A DNA stretch of 64,000 bases from Papio anubis (Eukaryota > Chordata > Mammalia > Primates > Cercopithecidae). The notes beneath the pieces are model-generated. The model ran no database searches. It was not told the origin of the DNA and saw nothing but the letters and a program-made list of their open reading frames with translations. The position numbers were made by a program, and so were the translations under genes. The stretch spans positions 35,487,376 through 35,551,375 of the forward strand of contig NC_044976.1 in assembly GCF_008728515.1 (NCBI RefSeq), given 5' to 3'. This document shows, piece after piece, positions 63,165 through 64,000 of the stretch (the first letter of the stretch is position 1; every line of letters starts with the position of its first letter).

Positions 63165-63838
63165 CAGGTGTTATAAAAATAATAATGACAAAACTTGGAG
63201 CAGTCAAGATGTCCTTTGGTGTGAAGGAATAAATAAACCATGGTATATCTATACAATGGAATATTATTCAGCGATAGAGACAAATTAGCTACTGAGCCAT
63301 GAAAAGACATGGAGGAAGCTGAAATGCACACGCTAAGTGAAAGAAGCCAATCCCAACCAGCTACATACTGCATGATTCCAACTCTAGGGCATTCTGGAAA
63401 AGGCAAAACTATAAGATAGTAGAAAGATCAGTGGTTGCCAAGGGTTACAAGGGTTGGAGGCAAGGAGGAATGCATAGGCAGAGCACAGAGGATTTTTTTT
63501 CTTATTTTTCTTTTTTCCTTATTTTTTTAGGCTGCCTGGATTTACAAAGGACACAGAGGATGTTTAAGGCAGTGGAATCTTAATGGTGGAGACATGGCAT
63601 TATGCATTTGTCAAAACCTGTAGAATGTGCAACACAAAGAGTGAACCCTAGTGTAAACTAAGGACTTGAGTTAATAACCGGGTATCAATCTTGGTTCACC
63701 AATTGTAACAAATGTACTACCCTAACATGAGATGTGAATAGTAGGAGAAACTGATGGGAAGGGGATATATGAGAACTCTCCTTACTTTCTGATCAATTTG
63801 TCTATAAACCTAAAAGCATTCTAAAAAACAGAGCCTAT
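63165..63838 (+). mobile_element. L1M (MB-like) 3' end
   Basis: GGTATATCTATACAATGGAA, TATTATTCAGCGATAGAGAC, AAGTGAAAGAAGCCAATCCC, AGTGAACCCTAGTGTAAACT, TTCACCAATTGTAACAAATG and CATTCTAAAAAACAGAGCCT follow an L1MB 3'UTR. A 58-base insertion sits at 63494-63551. Confidence 0.93.
63494..63551 (-). mobile_element. miniature poly(A) retro-insertion with TSD
   Basis: A T-rich run with sparse C/A interruptions followed by AGGCTGCCTGGATTTACAAA and GGA interrupts the L1. CACAGAGGAT is present on both sides (63484-63493 and 63552-63561), as expected for L1-machinery target-site duplication of an antisense insert carrying a poly(A) tail and only some 20 bases of body. Confidence 0.75.
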
Positions 63839-63884
63839 TAATTCATGTATATATATAGTTTCAATAAAAACTCATGCATGGAAA

Positions 63885-64000
63885 AAATTAATAATGCTTT
63901 TGCCATGCACCAGACACTTCCATCAGCATTCACTTACTCTTCCTAACAACCTAGTTGTAAGGACTGATATCCCATTTTCAGATGAGGAAACTGAGGCATG
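63885..64000 (-). repeat. MIR SINE, cut by window end
   Basis: CCATGCACCAGACACTTCCA, CATTTTCAGATGAGGAAACT and GAGGCATG are antisense MIR running off the right edge. Confidence 0.88.

Overview
The window is placental-mammal nuclear DNA, and the Alu elements plus an L1PA/PB-type LINE tail make it primate, most likely human. I find no gene that can be supported as protein coding. Almost every long open frame lies inside an interspersed repeat or a low-complexity tract. No tRNA, rRNA, CRISPR array or intact transposon gene is visible. Family names come from recognising consensus features by eye, not from a database search, so boundaries are good to roughly 10-30 bases unless a target-site duplication (TSD) fixes them.

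The repeat content is old. MIR SINEs and L2 LINE tails occur every 1-2 kb on both strands from end to end. Young elements are few: one truncated Alu at 3.2 kb, one free Alu left monomer at 35.2 kb, four full Alus at 46.9-53.0 kb, one Alu at 58.3 kb, and one primate L1 tail at 57.5 kb. MaLR/ERVL-like solo LTRs lie at 2.0, 5.9, 12.4, 14.3, 58.3, 61.8 and 62.6 kb, and DNA transposons (MER5A, Tigger-like) at 12.4, 18.9 and 62.1 kb. Several are nested: an LTR in MER5A, a Tigger-like element in a MaLR LTR, an LTR in a MIR, Alus in MIRs, and an Alu in an LTR.

Layout: 0-2 kb is repeat-poor, with two AT-rich motif-bearing blocks and a promoter-like CCAAT/TATA arrangement. 2-15 kb is MIR/L2/LTR/L1M with a GGAA microsatellite at 7.65 kb. 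15-32 kb alternates MIR/L2 with repeat-free blocks, and holds two local duplications (20.6/21.7 kb and 24.7/26.8 kb) and one candidate minus-strand exon (22.7 kb). 32-41 kb has long L2 tails, CA/CT microsatellites and more repeat-free blocks. 41.3-42.5 kb is a large GT-rich minisatellite. 43-58 kb is L1, MIR, Alu and L2 plus a 670-base AT-rich repeat-free block at 48 kb. 58-64 kb is nested LTR/DNA/L1 debris containing a tiny retro-insertion with its own TSD.

The repeat-free, often AT-rich blocks with ATTA cores and retained CpGs look like conserved non-coding, possibly regulatory, DNA. Together with the scarcity of young insertions they suggest an intron or intergenic flank of a developmentally regulated gene. 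That is inference, because no alignment was available. I found no coherent undescribed multi-gene system. The most unusual observations are the local templated duplications and hairpins, the minisatellite, the miniature retroposition and the candidate exon.
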